This document shows, piece by piece, positions 50,963 to 62,315 of a stretch of DNA of 64,000 nucleotides. Position numbers and translations under genes: made by a program. Position 1 is the stretch's first letter. Each line of letters starts with the position of its first letter. A model generated the notes under the pieces. That model saw only the letters and a program-made list of their open reading frames with translations. It had not been told where the DNA came from and made no database searches. Source of the stretch: Shinisaurus crocodilurus (Eukaryota > Chordata > Lepidosauria > Squamata > Shinisauridae); NCBI GenBank assembly GCA_021292165.1, contig CM037881.1, forward strand, positions 1,922,001 to 1,986,000. The letters run 5' to 3'.

Positions 50963-51790
50963 AACAAGGTCATCTGCAATGCTGCCTGCCTGGTTTTATG
51001 CTGATCTATCCATCCGTCTGCAGCCAGCACTAGGAATGATTTCTTTGAGAAGAGATATTTATTCCCATCCCTGCAAGTAATGACAAGGTGGAAAGCAGTT
51101 CCGTTTGGAGTGGCATCATCCCAGAGGATTTGGGCAGCAAGAACTGTCAGTGTGAATCAATACCTTCCCGTGGATATGTTGCAAATTGCTGCTAGCAAGA
51201 TCCCAAAGCAGCTAGGTAGGGTGCAGTGTGGGAGAGAGATTGAAGGAATAGAACTACTTTTGAAAGTAGATCTAGGAATTGGTTCGTACGATACAGTTTT
51301 TAAATATTCCAGGGAAAGGTTGAAGATAACTGCAGGATTAATAACGCCCTAAAACAATCATCACAAGTGTTTTCATGTGGCTGCTATTTCTCTTAATTGA
51401 TCATAAAGTAGACACAACTTCTGCCAGAAGCTCTTGTAGCATCAGTTCCGACAGCCCTCCGAGTCTCTTCATTGGTCTGCTTCTTGGCATTCTTCTTTCC
51501 AGTATGCAAACAAGTATGTTAATACCTACTGTAAAATACCAAATTAGCATGCTACACTAGTTAATTAACATGGCTTTCCTCAAGCAATCCATAGAACTGT
51601 CCTTTCAAGGTGCTGAAAATTCTCTTAAGATATGCCTCGCCTCCATTTCAGAATCAAAAGTTCCTAGGGGTCCATGTGACAAGGAAATTATTATCTGTGA
51701 CGAGATGTTATATCCCCGTCAGATGTCTTCGCTTCATTGTGTCCAGTTATTTGTAATGTATTTCGTACAGCAAAAGTGTACTTCTTAATA

Positions 51791-52083
51791 CAGTGTTCTC
51801 CAGCCTTGGGTCCCCAGATGTTTTTGGCCTACAACTCCCAGCACACCCCAGCCAGCTTAGCTACGGCCCTGTCTGCTTGAATCAGAGCCTATTGCCAAAT
51901 GCAATTTCCAGGTGCTCCGGAGAGCACAAAAGATCAGTACTGCTTTAGAAAGTTTCTGCTAGTGCATAATTCTAGAACAGTGTTCTCCAACCTTGGGTCC
52001 CCAGATGTTTTTGGCCTACAACTCCCAGCATGCTGGGAGTTGTAGGCCAAAAACATCTGGGCACCCAAGGTTGGAGAACACTG
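51791..52083. mobile_element. palindromic hAT MITE, composite with about 110 bases of carried DNA
   Basis: A left arm (51791-51862) is followed by unrelated sequence and then a complete MITE (51978-52083). The outer flanks TCTTAATA and CCTTAATA match at 7 of 8, whereas the inner copy's left flank TTCTAGAA does not recur on its right. The block therefore looks like a single mobilised unit. Confidence 0.85.
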
Positions 52084-52656
52084 CCTTAATACATCAAAGC
52101 AATGCTGTCACACAGCTATTATATGTCAGATGCTCCCACAGATTTGCAGGGACACGAGGAAATCTATCATCTACCTTTGCCTTCCGCCTCTCTCCCCCCA
52201 CCTCTCTTACCGGCATTTCTGTTGCCAGGTAGAATATTCTACTCTCTTCACCATTTGAATGTCCTTTAGCAAAGGGGGCTACTGGATTCCAGTAGGACTG
52301 GAAGGCAGTTGACCTCCTAAACAGATTCGTTTGTTTGACAGCTTAAGCCTAACACTGGGCATTTGACTCATCAAAAATATTTGGCCAATAGAACAACAAA
52401 AAAGATACTGTAACAGTTTTGATGCTTATGCCAGTTACAAAAGTTAAATTTTTGTGAAACGATATTAGCTCTTTTTGTAATACATTTGTGAAGGACCGGG
52501 GCTGATCCTTTGCGCGAGTTCGGGAATTAAAAGGTTAACCGGCACTGAGAAAATGCCGTTACGCGGCTTCCGCGAAGTCTAAACTCAGCCGTGGCAAGCT
52601 ATTGACACTGAATCGTATTGAGACAGGAACCAGCTATGTTTATAACGCCTTTAATG

Positions 52657-52894
52657 GAGCCAGTGTGGCGTAGCGGTGAGAGTGTTGGACTGGGACTCGG
52701 GAGATCTGGGTTCAAGTCCCCACTCAGCCATGAAACTCACTGGGTGACTTTGGGCCAGTCACTGACTCTCAGCCTAACCTACCTCACAGGGTTGTTGTGA
52801 GGATAAAATGGAGAGGAGGAGGAGGAGGATTATGTAAGCTGCCTTGGGTTCCTTGCAGGAAAAAAGGCGGGGTATAAATACAATAAATAAATAA
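52657..52894 (+). mobile_element. tRNA-derived SINE, copy 3
   Basis: GAGCCAGTGTGGCGTAGCGG to the AATAAATAAA tail; A box, B box and (GGA)n present. Confidence 0.92.
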
Positions 52895-52953
52895 AAGGAG
52901 AGGAACTAATAGACTACCAGGAATTTCACACTATAAAGAACAGAGTTCATAAA

Positions 52954-53557
52954 GTAGTAGTAGTAGTAGGCGATCACTCGTGACTGAGTAAGATTGTCTT
53001 CCAGGGTAAAAATTTACAAAAAGAAAATTTTAAAAGGAGGAAATTCTAAAAAATTGTGTAGACTCTAGTGATGGGTCCGTAAGTGACTGTGGAGGCCAAT
53101 TTTAGATCCACACAGCTTCCCACAGTGAGGACACAGGTTACCAGATGGAAGTTGGTCCTGCAAAGAATTCGTTTGACGTGCTTTTTGCTTAGCACGTTTC
53201 TCCCTTTCACCTTGCACTCGGGCTTCTTCAAAGTCCATGGAACCTTTGTGAAAGGCTAACCTCCAGTTAGATCGTTCATGGGCCAGAGCTTCCCAGTTCT
53301 CGATGTTTATATTGCATTTTTTTAGATTAGCCTTATGAACATCTTTAAACCTCTTACGCTGACCACCGATATTCCGCTTTCCATCCTTGAGTTGGGAATA
53401 AAGTAACTGCTTTGGAAGACAGCAGTCAGACATTCGAACAACATGACCGGTCCATTGAAGTTGGCATTGAAGGGTCATTTTTTAAATGCTAGTAGTCTTT
53501 GCTTCTTCCAGAACACTGACATTTGTTCGCCTATCTTCCCAAGTAATTCGCAGAACA
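52954..53557 (-). mobile_element. 5'-truncated LINE with C2H2-finger tail, minus strand, with target duplication
   Basis: The minus strand encodes the C-terminus of a retrotransposon protein: LQWTGHVVRMSD, PKQLLYSQLKDGKR, RFKDVHKANLKKCNI and a final finger CPHCGKLCGSKIGLHSHLRTH. It ends in a (CTA)n tail and is flanked by a 14-bp duplication ACAGAGTTCATAAA (52940-52953 and 53558-53571). A short 3' piece of the same element is at 3916-3951. Confidence 0.93.
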
Positions 53558-53689
53558 ACAGAGTTCATAAAAATCACTGAAGCGTAGTACTTCAATACAC
53601 ATACGAGGTAGAAGGCTTGTGTCATACAGAGAAATAACTTCACAACAAAGAATCTGACTTACTGAACTGATGTAGCTGTCTGGGTAGCC

Positions 53690-53930
53690 GATCTCCAGGC
53701 TCCGCGTCCGGGGTTGGGGTTTAGCTTGGTCCTGACCGGATCCAGGGACCTAGTCTGCGCGTGCCTGCACCATGTTCCCAACAACCCCTTGTTTTCCAGG
53801 ACGTGCTTTTTCTACCCGCCCTCGCCCCCTCCCCGTCCTTGGTGACCAGTTGGGCTGGTTCCGCCTAGCTGGGTTGTGGCACTTCCTGGGTACTTTGGGG
53901 TACTTTGCAGCTCTTTGAGACTGCGCTCCC
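53690..53930 (+). other. G+C- and CpG-rich stretch between the genes
   Basis: This short stretch (CTCCGCGTCCGGGG, CTGCGCGTGCC, CCCGCCCTCGCCCCC) stands out from A+T-rich surroundings. It could be a distal promoter or noncoding first exon of MAB21L3, but nothing proves it. Confidence 0.3.
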
Positions 53931-53952
53931 CGCCTTCAGGATGTTATGCACT

Positions 53953-54119
53953 CAGGACCGGTGCAAGGCAGTTTGGTGCCCTAGGCAAGATCAGATATTT
54001 AGCGCCCCCCCCCTTCCCACTTGAGAGCGCTGTATTTTTTTTCAAGGCATTTCTGGCACCCCCTTTAGCCTTGCGCCCTAGGCAGCTGCCTAGTTGGCCT
54101 AATGGTAGCACCGGCCCTG
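53953..54119. mobile_element. short hAT MITE (CAGGRCCGGTGC type), copy 2
   Basis: It has the same interior as the copy at 37081 and a perfect duplication TATGCACT (53945-53952 and 54120-54127). Confidence 0.93.
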
Positions 54120-54649
54120 TATGCACTTCCTTGAGGGTAGATGTAAATGCACCCTATTGAGGTGTATGCAGATGTAGCTATGTAAAACTGGTCTGCCCAG
54201 AACTGTGACTGCTTTGCCCCGGGTGGGGATTATGCAGACAGATGGAGGGAAATGGGTGACAGCAAAAGGGGAGAAATAAAATATGTCAGGGTTCAGCAGG
54301 TGTGTGGCCAGGCTTTCTCTTCACAACATTATTTTAACTTTTAATGTTGGGTATGGTATGTTATCTATAAATCTGAATAGTGCAGTGAATTGTTCTTCTC
54401 TTTAGCAGTTATCCTGGAACACCAGGATCTGCCGAGAGTTACATTACATAATAATAAAAAATAGAAATAAGGCGAGATAGCAGCAGCTATTAAACATCAG
54501 ATTACATGGAGGGAACTTCCCGGTTACTAGGAAGATGGTGTTATGGGACTTGCTAGTAACCTGTGGGTCTTGGCCGCTGCTGACTGCTTGGGTTTCTGTT
54601 GGCAGATGTCTGCAGTTCTAGCAGGTGGCGAGTGGGAGAGGCTTTGCTG

Positions 54650-55090
54650 TGCGAAAAGCCTTGCCCCTGACTGGGGATGGACGGATTTTGTTAAATCTGT
54701 TCTGTCTGTGTTTTGCGGATCGTCAGGCACCTTTCGTTCCGTCGTCTACTCATTGACGGAATCGGATTTTGCGCAAATGTGTTCATATGCATTCATGTGT
54801 TCAAGTGTGCACTTCTGAAAATGCAGACATCCCCACAAAATGTGCATTTTCATGCTTCATTCTATGTGGGGAAATGTGCATTTTCGGTCGTTTTTTAAAT
54901 TTTTCTACGACTAAATTTGCGTAAAATTACAGAAAGTTTTTTTTTTTAATGGTCTGCAAGTCCATGGAATCCATGAGACTTGGGAAAAGCCAGTCCACCG
55001 TAGAATCCGTGGGTCAGATTCATAGAAATCTGAGCTCATCTGAATCCGTTGCGGATGTCTCCGCCACCCCTACCCTGACTGTTGCAGGAT
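54650..55090. repeat. possible diverged DNA transposon
   Basis: GGGGATGGACGGATTTTG at the left and CAACGGATTCAGATG-type text (minus strand) at the right suggest weak inverted ends; the interior is A+T-rich. No target duplication. Confidence 0.3.
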
Positions 55091-55136
55091 TAGGAGGCAA
55101 GCAGCCTTCTTGCTTTTACTAACAAATGATACTGTA

Positions 55137-55242
55137 ATGAAATAAAAAAGAAGGTAAGCTGTCACCAATACGGGCATTTTTAGTGTCATAAAAAAGAAGG
55201 AAAGCTGTCACCAATATGGGCATTTTCAGTGTCATGGAATAT
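55137..55242 (+). repeat. tandem duplication, two units of about 52 bases
   Basis: Both units contain AAAAAAGAAGG, AGCTGTCACCAATA and GGGCATTTT-AGTGTCAT with few differences. Confidence 0.85.
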
Positions 55243-55835
55243 TTGACCACAATTGAATGATAGATGGTCAGTTGTCTGACCCAAATTAAAGCCCCAATAA
55301 AGCCAAATATTGGCATCGATCCCTTGTATCGCTGTTTGCATACCGAGAGATCTCTCGGTTCCGAGGGCACAATAGGTGGTGGTCTCGGGGAACTGAGGGA
55401 TCCGGTGGGAACCCGCAGGAGCGCACTCAGTGAGACAGTGGGGGCGGGGTTCCTGCCCAATTTCCCTCAGCTTTAGAAGTTTCCAGAATCGTCTCACTGC
55501 AGGCACAGAGCCCATGTGTGTGATGCGCAGGTGACCACTCGAAGGACCACAGTTACAGGTGAGCAACCTGTTCTTTTTATTTTATTATGTGTGATTTCAT
55601 TTCAGTGGGAAATTGATTGATTGCCTTTGCCCTCTGCGAAACTTAAATCAAACCTAGTAATGTCTAAATTCCCGTGCATAGACATAAATTAGCATGTATA
55701 CATTTTATGTAGATTTGTGTTTTATAGGCCTGGGCCCAAATCTCTTAAGTGCTTAGCAATGCCCCTGGCATAATATGATCGTATTGGCTGGTCCCTATTA
55801 GCAATCCTACCCTATTTTGGGCCAAGGGAAGTTTC

Positions 55836-55935
55836 TGAGCCATTTTCAAATGCAGCCCCATGTGCAACACACTACAGTAGTCCAACCAGGAGATTACCAG
55901 AGCATGGATAACTGTAACAAGGCTATCTGTTCAGT
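55836..55935 (-). mobile_element. L2-like LINE fragment
   Basis: CACTACAGTAGTCCAACCAG and ACCAGAGCATGGATAACTG are phrases of the L2 coding region read on the minus strand, as at 8450. Confidence 0.6.
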
Positions 55936-56282
55936 TACGTCTTCCTCAATCTCAGGGGGATGGAGTCACTTTATCCCACTTTAAAAAATAACAACAAACA
56001 GAGTTAGGACTGGCCAACTTTCCTGGATGGAGGGCCAGCATCAAGGGCTAGCATGGTCAGGCACCGGCCAGGGGCCCGCAGCCCAGCAGAGACCCACTGG
56101 CAAGAACCCCCTGGGACTTCTCCTTTTCACCATTGCAACCTGCTTGTTCGCCTGCTTCTCACTCTTGCCCAGAGAACAGCAGATGCCGCTGCCTACCGTA
56201 CTTGCTCCCTGGTCCTCTGCCTTTCAAGCAAGCAAATGGTTGCAATGATGAGAGAGAGGATGAGGGACAATAGCATCTAAGG

Positions 56283-56417
56283 CAGTGTTCTCCAACCTTG
56301 GGTCCCCAGATGTTTTTGGCCTACAGCTCCCAGCATGCCCCAGCCAGCGTAGCTGGCTGGGGCATGCTGGGAATTGTAGGCCAGAAACATCTGGGGACCC
56401 AAGGTTGGAGAACACTG
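56283..56417. mobile_element. palindromic hAT MITE
   Basis: This is a full copy; the duplication is ATCTAAGG / ATCTAGGG (7 of 8). Confidence 0.94.
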
Positions 56418-56621
56418 ATCTAGGGACAATAGTGATGAGAAAGTAGGCTCACTGAGGGCGGGGGCCCATGGGGCGGTGTCTTGCCCAAGGGCCCTCCCAA
56501 GACCTGTAGCTGGCACTGCTAAATTATACCCTTTGTATTTAAGCTCATGATCCCATTTGGCGTTGTCATTCTGCCTGAAGTTGAATGTTGCACCCTCCAA
56601 AGTGTGTACAGAGCCTCTGGG

Positions 56622-56904
56622 CCTGGGCGCTCCAACCTTGGCTCCCCAGATGTTGCTGGACTACAGCTCCCAGAATCCCTTGCCATTAGCCATGCTGGCT
56701 GGGTGTGCTGGGAGCTGGCTCAGCTTGTCTGAGCGTGGAAAGCTAAGCAGGGTCAGGCCTGGCTATGACTTGGCTGGGAGACCCCCTCCTCTCGTTTCCT
56801 GCATTGAGCAGCGGGTCAGACTTGATGGCCTTGTATAGGCCCATTCCAACTCTATGATCTATGAACTCTATGAACATCTGGGGACCCAAGGTTGGGGAGC
56901 CCTG
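56622..56904. mobile_element. hAT MITE (sister of the 25933 copy) split by a 5S-derived SINE
   Basis: The left part reads CCAGATGTTGCTGGACTACA and CAGAATCCCTTGCC; the right part CATCTGGGGACCCAAGG ends at 56904. Between them lies the SINE at 56710-56875. Confidence 0.85.
56710..56875 (+). mobile_element. 5S-rRNA-derived SINE, copy 4, inside a MITE
   Basis: Same order as copy 3; it sits between the two halves of the MITE at 56622-56904. Confidence 0.92.
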
Positions 56905-57362
56905 CTGTAGGCCTTTCTCAAAAGATTTTTTTCCTCAAAAGAAGAAATCACCTATATAGTTTTAAGACCGCCGCCGTGGCAGTAACAATCTATATGGCAT
57001 ATTTATTGTGTGCATGAAAAAGTCAGCAATAGAGATACGCTTGATGTAGCTGAGCCTGACAAGTATTGATCTAACAGGATCTGCGGCAATGAAGAAATAG
57101 CATGATTTGGCCTTGGTACATGACTTTGTTGCTGTCATAATGAATTAGCATCAACAATGCAAAGCTCCTGTTTCCAAGCATGCATCCCATGACCAATCCA
57201 ATCATTAAAAACAAAAACAAAAAAAAACATGCGCAGAATATCCTCAAAATAGCCAGGTTAAGCACAGTCCGTTGACATTACTATTTATACAATGTAGTGC
57301 AAGCTCTCTTGAGAGGACACATTAAATAGAAACTATCAGTGCCAGAAGCAGCTACTCTAGAC

Positions 57363-58125
57363 CAGTGTTCTCCCACCTTGGGTCCCCAGTGTTGGAGTGT
57401 GTGCGAGTTGGGAGATTTATAATCCTATCTGTGTGCTAACAGATGCCTGAAATTCCACACACAGATCTTCCAGATCTCACCTCCCTGCGCAGCGTGCTGT
57501 GTCGGTACCAGTTTGGCCAGCCCAGTCTGCCCTGTAATCAGACTTGCTTCCAGCTTCCCCGTTGCAGATTAATCCATGGACTCAGGAAACACTCTGGAAC
57601 AGCACAGGTCTAATTCTACCTGTTTATTTACTTAGCAAGTAAAGTTCTACAGAGTATACATTTCCTAGTTACAGTCCATGTGCAGAGTATAAATGCATAG
57701 CAAGCATTACATCTAGTGGAGTAAGTTGAGCTTCACTCCACCTCAGCAAAGACGTTACATTGTTGCAGGAACAAAGTCAAGCAAAAAGAACAAGACCAGA
57801 GAAAGTCCACCTTCTCTCTAAGATGGCTTCAGACAGAAAACAAGTTAGCACGTCATCAGAACATACAAACCATGTGACCAGCTCATATTGTTCCCACAGT
57901 CCAGAATACAAGGATTCTAGTAAGACATAACAAAACCTGTTTACCTCGCCATTCTGTCTCTTCCATGTGTAAACAATGTGCTGCAGCTGGTAAAGTGATA
58001 CATATCACAACACCCAGATGTTTTTGGCCTACAACTCCCAGCATGCCCCAGCCAGCGTAGCTGGCTGGGGCATGCTGGGAGTTGTAGGCCAAAAACATCT
58101 GGGGACCCAAGGTGGGAGAACACTG
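57363..58125. mobile_element. palindromic hAT MITE split by a solo LTR
   Basis: The MITE starts at 57363 and ends at 58125, with a perfect 8-bp duplication CTCTAGAC outside (57355-57362 and 58126-58133). The LTR at 57390-58012 sits inside the left arm. Both arms share the variant TCCCACC / GGTGGGA. Confidence 0.95.
57390..58012. mobile_element. solo LTR inserted in a palindromic MITE
   Basis: It begins TGTTG and ends CAACA, is 623 bases long, and is flanked by the 5-bp duplication CCCAG (57385-57389 and 58013-58017), which completes the MITE sequence when counted once. No retroviral genes are attached. A second copy is at 30357. Confidence 0.92.
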
Positions 58126-58866
58126 CTCTAGACGGTCTCTCGGACTCTCAAAGGGCCGCCGCCTTCAGCACCCACACAGGAATGGAGATAGAGACCAGCC
58201 CGGGCCAGTAGAAGTTCAACAGACCACACACTGTAATACCGACTGGGAAGCACCTCACTCTCTGTTACTGAATGCGCTGTCTGGAGAGATGTGAGCAGAA
58301 CACAAGCTGAAGGGAAATGTCAGCCCATGGGCTCAAAATTCAGCACCCTAACAATTAAAAGAGGACTTTAAAATAGTAAGACTATAAAGCAAAGCAATAT
58401 ATTGGAGTGGGTGGGCAATGACTGTTCAAGGGCATTGCTTGGAGTAATGTATTCAAATCTTCTGCTTTCGTAAGGACATCTTCGCTTTCTTAAAAAAAGG
58501 GGGGGAAAGAGAGGGTGGCTTGGGGCAAACTACTCTCTGCCTAAGCTGCACCACAAAGATGGGATACATTCCTGTATGCCACCCATAGCTTCTGGAGGGA
58601 GGACAACATGCAAATGTGCAAACAAAAACCAGAAGGGGAGGCACCCAAGCTGAACAAATGCCAAAAAGAGAGAGAAAAGAATGTGTCCTCAAAGGTGCCA
58701 AAGGGAAACTTCTTTATTTAAGCACAACATGTTTCAGAGACAAAAGCTCCTTCATCAGGGGCAATCTTACAAAATGCAAATGCTGCAAACAAGCTAAGCC
58801 AGTTTAGAAAGGTGGTGGCTATCCTTGATAACACCATTTCATTTTTCCCTGCAGGCATTTTCCACA

Positions 58867-59070
58867 GGAACATAGGAAGCGATCTTATACTAACTCCGAC
58901 CATTGGCTGACCTAGCTTGGCATTGTCTATACTGGCGGCAGCAGCTCTCCTGGGATTCAAATAGGAGTCCCGTCCCCCGTCCCCGGCACAACCTGGAGAT
59001 GCCAGGGATTGAACCTGGGGCTTTCTGCATGCAAAGCATGAACTCTGCCACTGAGCGATGGCCCTTCCAC
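58867..59070 (-). mobile_element. second tRNA-derived SINE family, minus strand
   Basis: Read on the minus strand, GGCCATCGCTCAGTGGCAGA (A-box-like), GCATGCAGAAAGCCCC and CAGGTTCAATCCCTGG (B box) are typical of a widespread reptile SINE; it ends with a CTTCCTATGTTCC tail. Confidence 0.85.
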
Positions 59071-59613
59071 ATTGACATAATGTCATAATGCACGCAGCAA
59101 CTGTAGGCTTGAGTTTGGAATGAAGGCCTTTGTGACAAGCCCCATAAGCTGATGTAGCTCAACAGGGCCACCTAGAACATCTGGTAAGTTGGCACCATGC
59201 CAGGCAACCTGGAGGCTTTTTTTGTCCTCCAATATGCATCCAAAAACGTATCCCCCCCCCCTTTTTCCCCAATGGGCTGACTGACTCAAACCAGCCAAGT
59301 CTTTTGAGATGTAAGTTTACAATAGTTGGGCAGGTGGGTCCAGCCACTAAGTAATTTTCTGATTTGCTGGCTAGACTACTGACATCAGGAACAGAGGCTA
59401 TTGCATGATTAGACAAAACAAGAATCAGTCTCCAACTCTCCATTAAGGGGCCAGCTTTTACTGAACTCATAAGGGCTAGCTCACTCCTCAGGAACCTTCC
59501 ATATACAATTTGGTGGTGCTCTCTCTCAGACCATCCTCTCTGCAATGAGCTCCACCTTTGCTCTGGGACCCAAGGCTACTCAGATAACATGTAACTAGCT
59601 ACGGTAAGTTAGA

Positions 59614-60188
59614 TTGATGTTTAGTGTACTTCTGGATTCAGCCCTGAGCCTGGATGCCCAGGTTTTGGCGGTGGCCAGGAGTGCATTCGCACAGTTAAAG
59701 CTCATGCGCCAGCTGCGCCCGTTCCTGGAGATGTCTGATTTGGCCACAGTGACACACGCCTTCGTTATATCCCGTTTGGATTACTGTCGCGCGCTCTACG
59801 TGGGGCTGCCTCTGAAGAGTGTTCGGAAACTTCAGCTGGTTCAACAAGCTGCTGCCAGACTGCTGACTGGGGCTGGCTACAGGGAGCACACAACTCCTCT
59901 GTTACAGCAGCTTCACTGGCTCCGAGTCTGTTTCCGGGCACAATTCAAAGTGCTGGTTATGACCTATAAAGGCCTATACGGCTCGGGTCCAGGTTATCTG
60001 AAAGACCGTATTCTCCCCTACGAGCCTTCCCGCATTTTGAGATCCTCAGGGGAGGCCCTTCTCTCGGTTCCACCACCATCACAGGCATGCCTGGTGGGAA
60101 CACGGGAGAGGGCCTTCTCGGTGGCTGCCCCAGCCCTCTGGAATTCCCTCCACAGGGAGGCTAGAATGGCATCCTCCCTGGTAAACTT
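59614..60188 (+). mobile_element. L2 LINE reverse transcriptase C-terminal part, plus strand
   Basis: The frame encodes the L2-type tail of ORF2: VARSAFAQLKLMRQLRPFL, SRLDYCRALYVGLPLKSVRK, LVQQAAARLLTGAG, LHWLRVCFRAQFKVL and AFSVAAPALWNSL. It is open over about 190 codons but truncated at both ends, stopping where the minus-strand copy begins. Confidence 0.93.
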
Positions 60189-60189
60189 C

Positions 60190-60810
60190 TTTATTGTATT
60201 TCTAGATCGCCCATCTAGCTGGTAACCTGGCCACTCTGGGCGATGTACAATATAAAATAAAACAGAATAAAATACACTAAAAACAGTATAAAATTTTAAA
60301 ATCCTAACCCACCCCATATTCCCGCCTGAAAAGCCATGTTTTTAATGAATGGTGGAAGCTCATCAAGGAGGAAGCATGGCGGAGGTCACTGGGGAGAGAG
60401 TTCCATAACTTGGGGGCCGCCACAGAGAAGGCCCTCTTCCTAGTCCCCACCAGCCTGGCTGCTCTGACGGATGGGACAAGGAGAAGGCCGTCTGTGGCAG
60501 ATCTTGTTGAGCGGCCTACTTGATCTTCCTGGAGACGCTCCTTGAGATAAACTGGGCCGGAGCCATATAGGGTTTTAAAGGTCAAAACCAACACCTTGAA
60601 TTCGGCCCGGCAAGCAACTGGTAGCCAGTGCAACTCCTTGAGCACCGGAGTGATGTGATCTTGCCGGCAGCTGCCTTTAACCAGGCAAGCCGCTGCGTTC
60701 TGTACCAGCTGTAGCTTCTGAACCGTCTTCCAGGGCAACCCCACATAGAGTGCATTACAGTAGTCAAGGTGAGAGGAGACCAAGGCATGAACCACTGAGA
60801 GAGGCACTCA
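60190..60810 (-). mobile_element. L2 LINE 3' end, minus strand, abutting the plus-strand copy
   Basis: The minus strand encodes [35 protein letters not shown] and [19 protein letters not shown], then the 3' UTR to about 60190. Confidence 0.93.
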
Positions 60811-61097
60811 TGTTTACCTTTATCCTTATAGTATGCTGAACAGGCACAACAATAGTACATGAATTGATCAAGGGCCGACTGCAATACTGTCCTCTCATTT
60901 TTATTCTGAATGTTTGTCTCACTTCTCTACTTCTTTCCCTTTATGGCTGTATTATCTATGTTCTGGTCAGCCAGCATCACTTAGCTGACACTTTCCTATG
61001 TGCTTCTTCCAAAAGTGCTGGCAGTGTCTCTCTCTCTCTCTCTCTCTTTGCATCATTGCCAAGACATTTACATAATTGAGGTAGGCACCCATGGAAT

Positions 61098-61308
61098 TTA
61101 TTTATTTATTTATTTATTTATTATTACTTTTATATCCTGCTTTTTTTTTCCTCCAAGGAACCCAAGGTGGCTTACACGATCTTTTTCCTCCTCTCCAAAA
61201 ACCCTGTGAGGTAGGTTAGGCTGAGAGTCAGTGACTGGCCCAAAGGAACCCAGTGAACCCGGATCTCCTGAGTCCAATGCTCTAACCACTACACTACACT
61301 GGCTCCCA
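61098..61308 (-). mobile_element. tRNA-derived SINE, copy 4, minus strand
   Basis: It runs from a (TTTA)n tail at 61098 to CACTACACTACACTGGCTCC; diverged in the middle. Confidence 0.9.
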
Positions 61309-61530
61309 ACTGTCTGGTTTGCCTCTATGAGTGACCCTGTCATAAGCAATACTTATAATAAATGCAATCAGTTCTTGCATCACTCACATTTTAAAAGGGT
61401 GAATGAAAGCAAAAAGGGAAGGAGAAAGCAATATATGATACCCTGTAAAAACACCCCACCCTCTTTCCCATCTGCCTCACAGCTGTAAATATCCTAATGC
61501 AAGAGGTTAATGGATTCTCAAGAGTACTCA

Positions 61531-61767
61531 GAGCCAGTGTGGCGTAGTGTTGGACTGGGACTGCGGAGATCCGGGTTCTAGTCCCCGCTCAGCCATGAAA
61601 CTCACTGGGTGACTTTGGGCCAGTCACTGACTCTCAGCCTCACCTACCTCACAGGGTTGTTGTGAGGATAAAATGGAGAGGAGGAGGAGGAGGATTATGT
61701 AAGCCGCCTTGGGTTCCTTGCAGGAAAAAAGGTGGGGTATAAATATAATAAGTAAATAAATAAATAC
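61531..61767 (+). mobile_element. tRNA-derived SINE, copy 5
   Basis: GAGCCAGTGTGGCGTAG (with a short deletion after the A box) to AAATAAATAAA. Confidence 0.92.
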
Positions 61768-62180
61768 TCTGGGGCAGCAGTTGGCTTGGGGGGAAGTCAA
61801 AGACTGGAAAGGGGGGGTGAGACTGCTGTTTTGGTATGTTGTGATGTCATACCAATGAAAACTGAGGTGATCCTTCAATGGGCGAGCAAAGTATGACGTA
61901 GCTTTGATGGGTTACCTTCATCCATGGAAGAGAGACCACAGAATAGCCCAGCAACCACAGAAGGAGGGCTTTAGCTATATGGGCTGAGAGGAACGAGGAA
62001 GTTATTGCCTAACTTTCAGCCCTAGAGTGGATTCTGCACACATCAGCCTTCTTCAGTGTCCCATGAGCAAAAAGCAGGCTCACTTCAGTCCAGGTGACTT
62101 GGCGTGGTAGAAGCAAGGAAAGTGTAGCATGCCCCTATCCTAATGCCTTCAGCTGTGCCCTTTTCTGCAGATGTTTAGGA

Positions 62181-62315
62181 CAGTGTTCTCCAACCTCAGG
62201 TGCCCAGATGTTTTTGGCCTACAACTCCCAGCGTGCCCCAGCCAGCATAGCTGGCTGGGGCACGCTGGGAGTTGTAGGCCAAAAACATCTGGGCTCCCGA
62301 GGTTGGAGAACACTG
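62181..62315. mobile_element. palindromic hAT MITE upstream of MAB21L3
   Basis: This is a full copy with perfect duplication GTTTAGGA. Both arms share the unusual CAGCGTGCCCC / GGGGCACGCTG core and a CCTC-type end. It lies about 870 bases before the MAB21L3 start codon. Confidence 0.95.

Larger units (their letters stand above)
46470..50990 (+). other. SLC22A15: downstream / probable 3' UTR region of SLC22A15, end unresolved
   Basis: After the stop codon I find no further coding exon. The stretch contains two palindromic MITEs (47060, 48241), an L2-like tail near 48090-48160 and otherwise unique sequence. Candidate polyadenylation signals AATAAA are at 50792-50797 and 50957-50962, the latter followed by a GT-rich stretch. 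Whether the 3' UTR reaches that far cannot be told without transcripts. Confidence 0.4.

Noticed and set aside
55270..55565. Possible retroelement end (GACCACAGTTACAGGTGAGC region)
   Set aside because: The wording is familiar from dispersed reptile repeats, but I could not place it in a class or define its borders.
59159..59545. 128-codon frame on the minus strand
   Set aside because: Not recognisable as any family; adjacent to L2 and SINE debris and probably part of unclassified repeat sequence.
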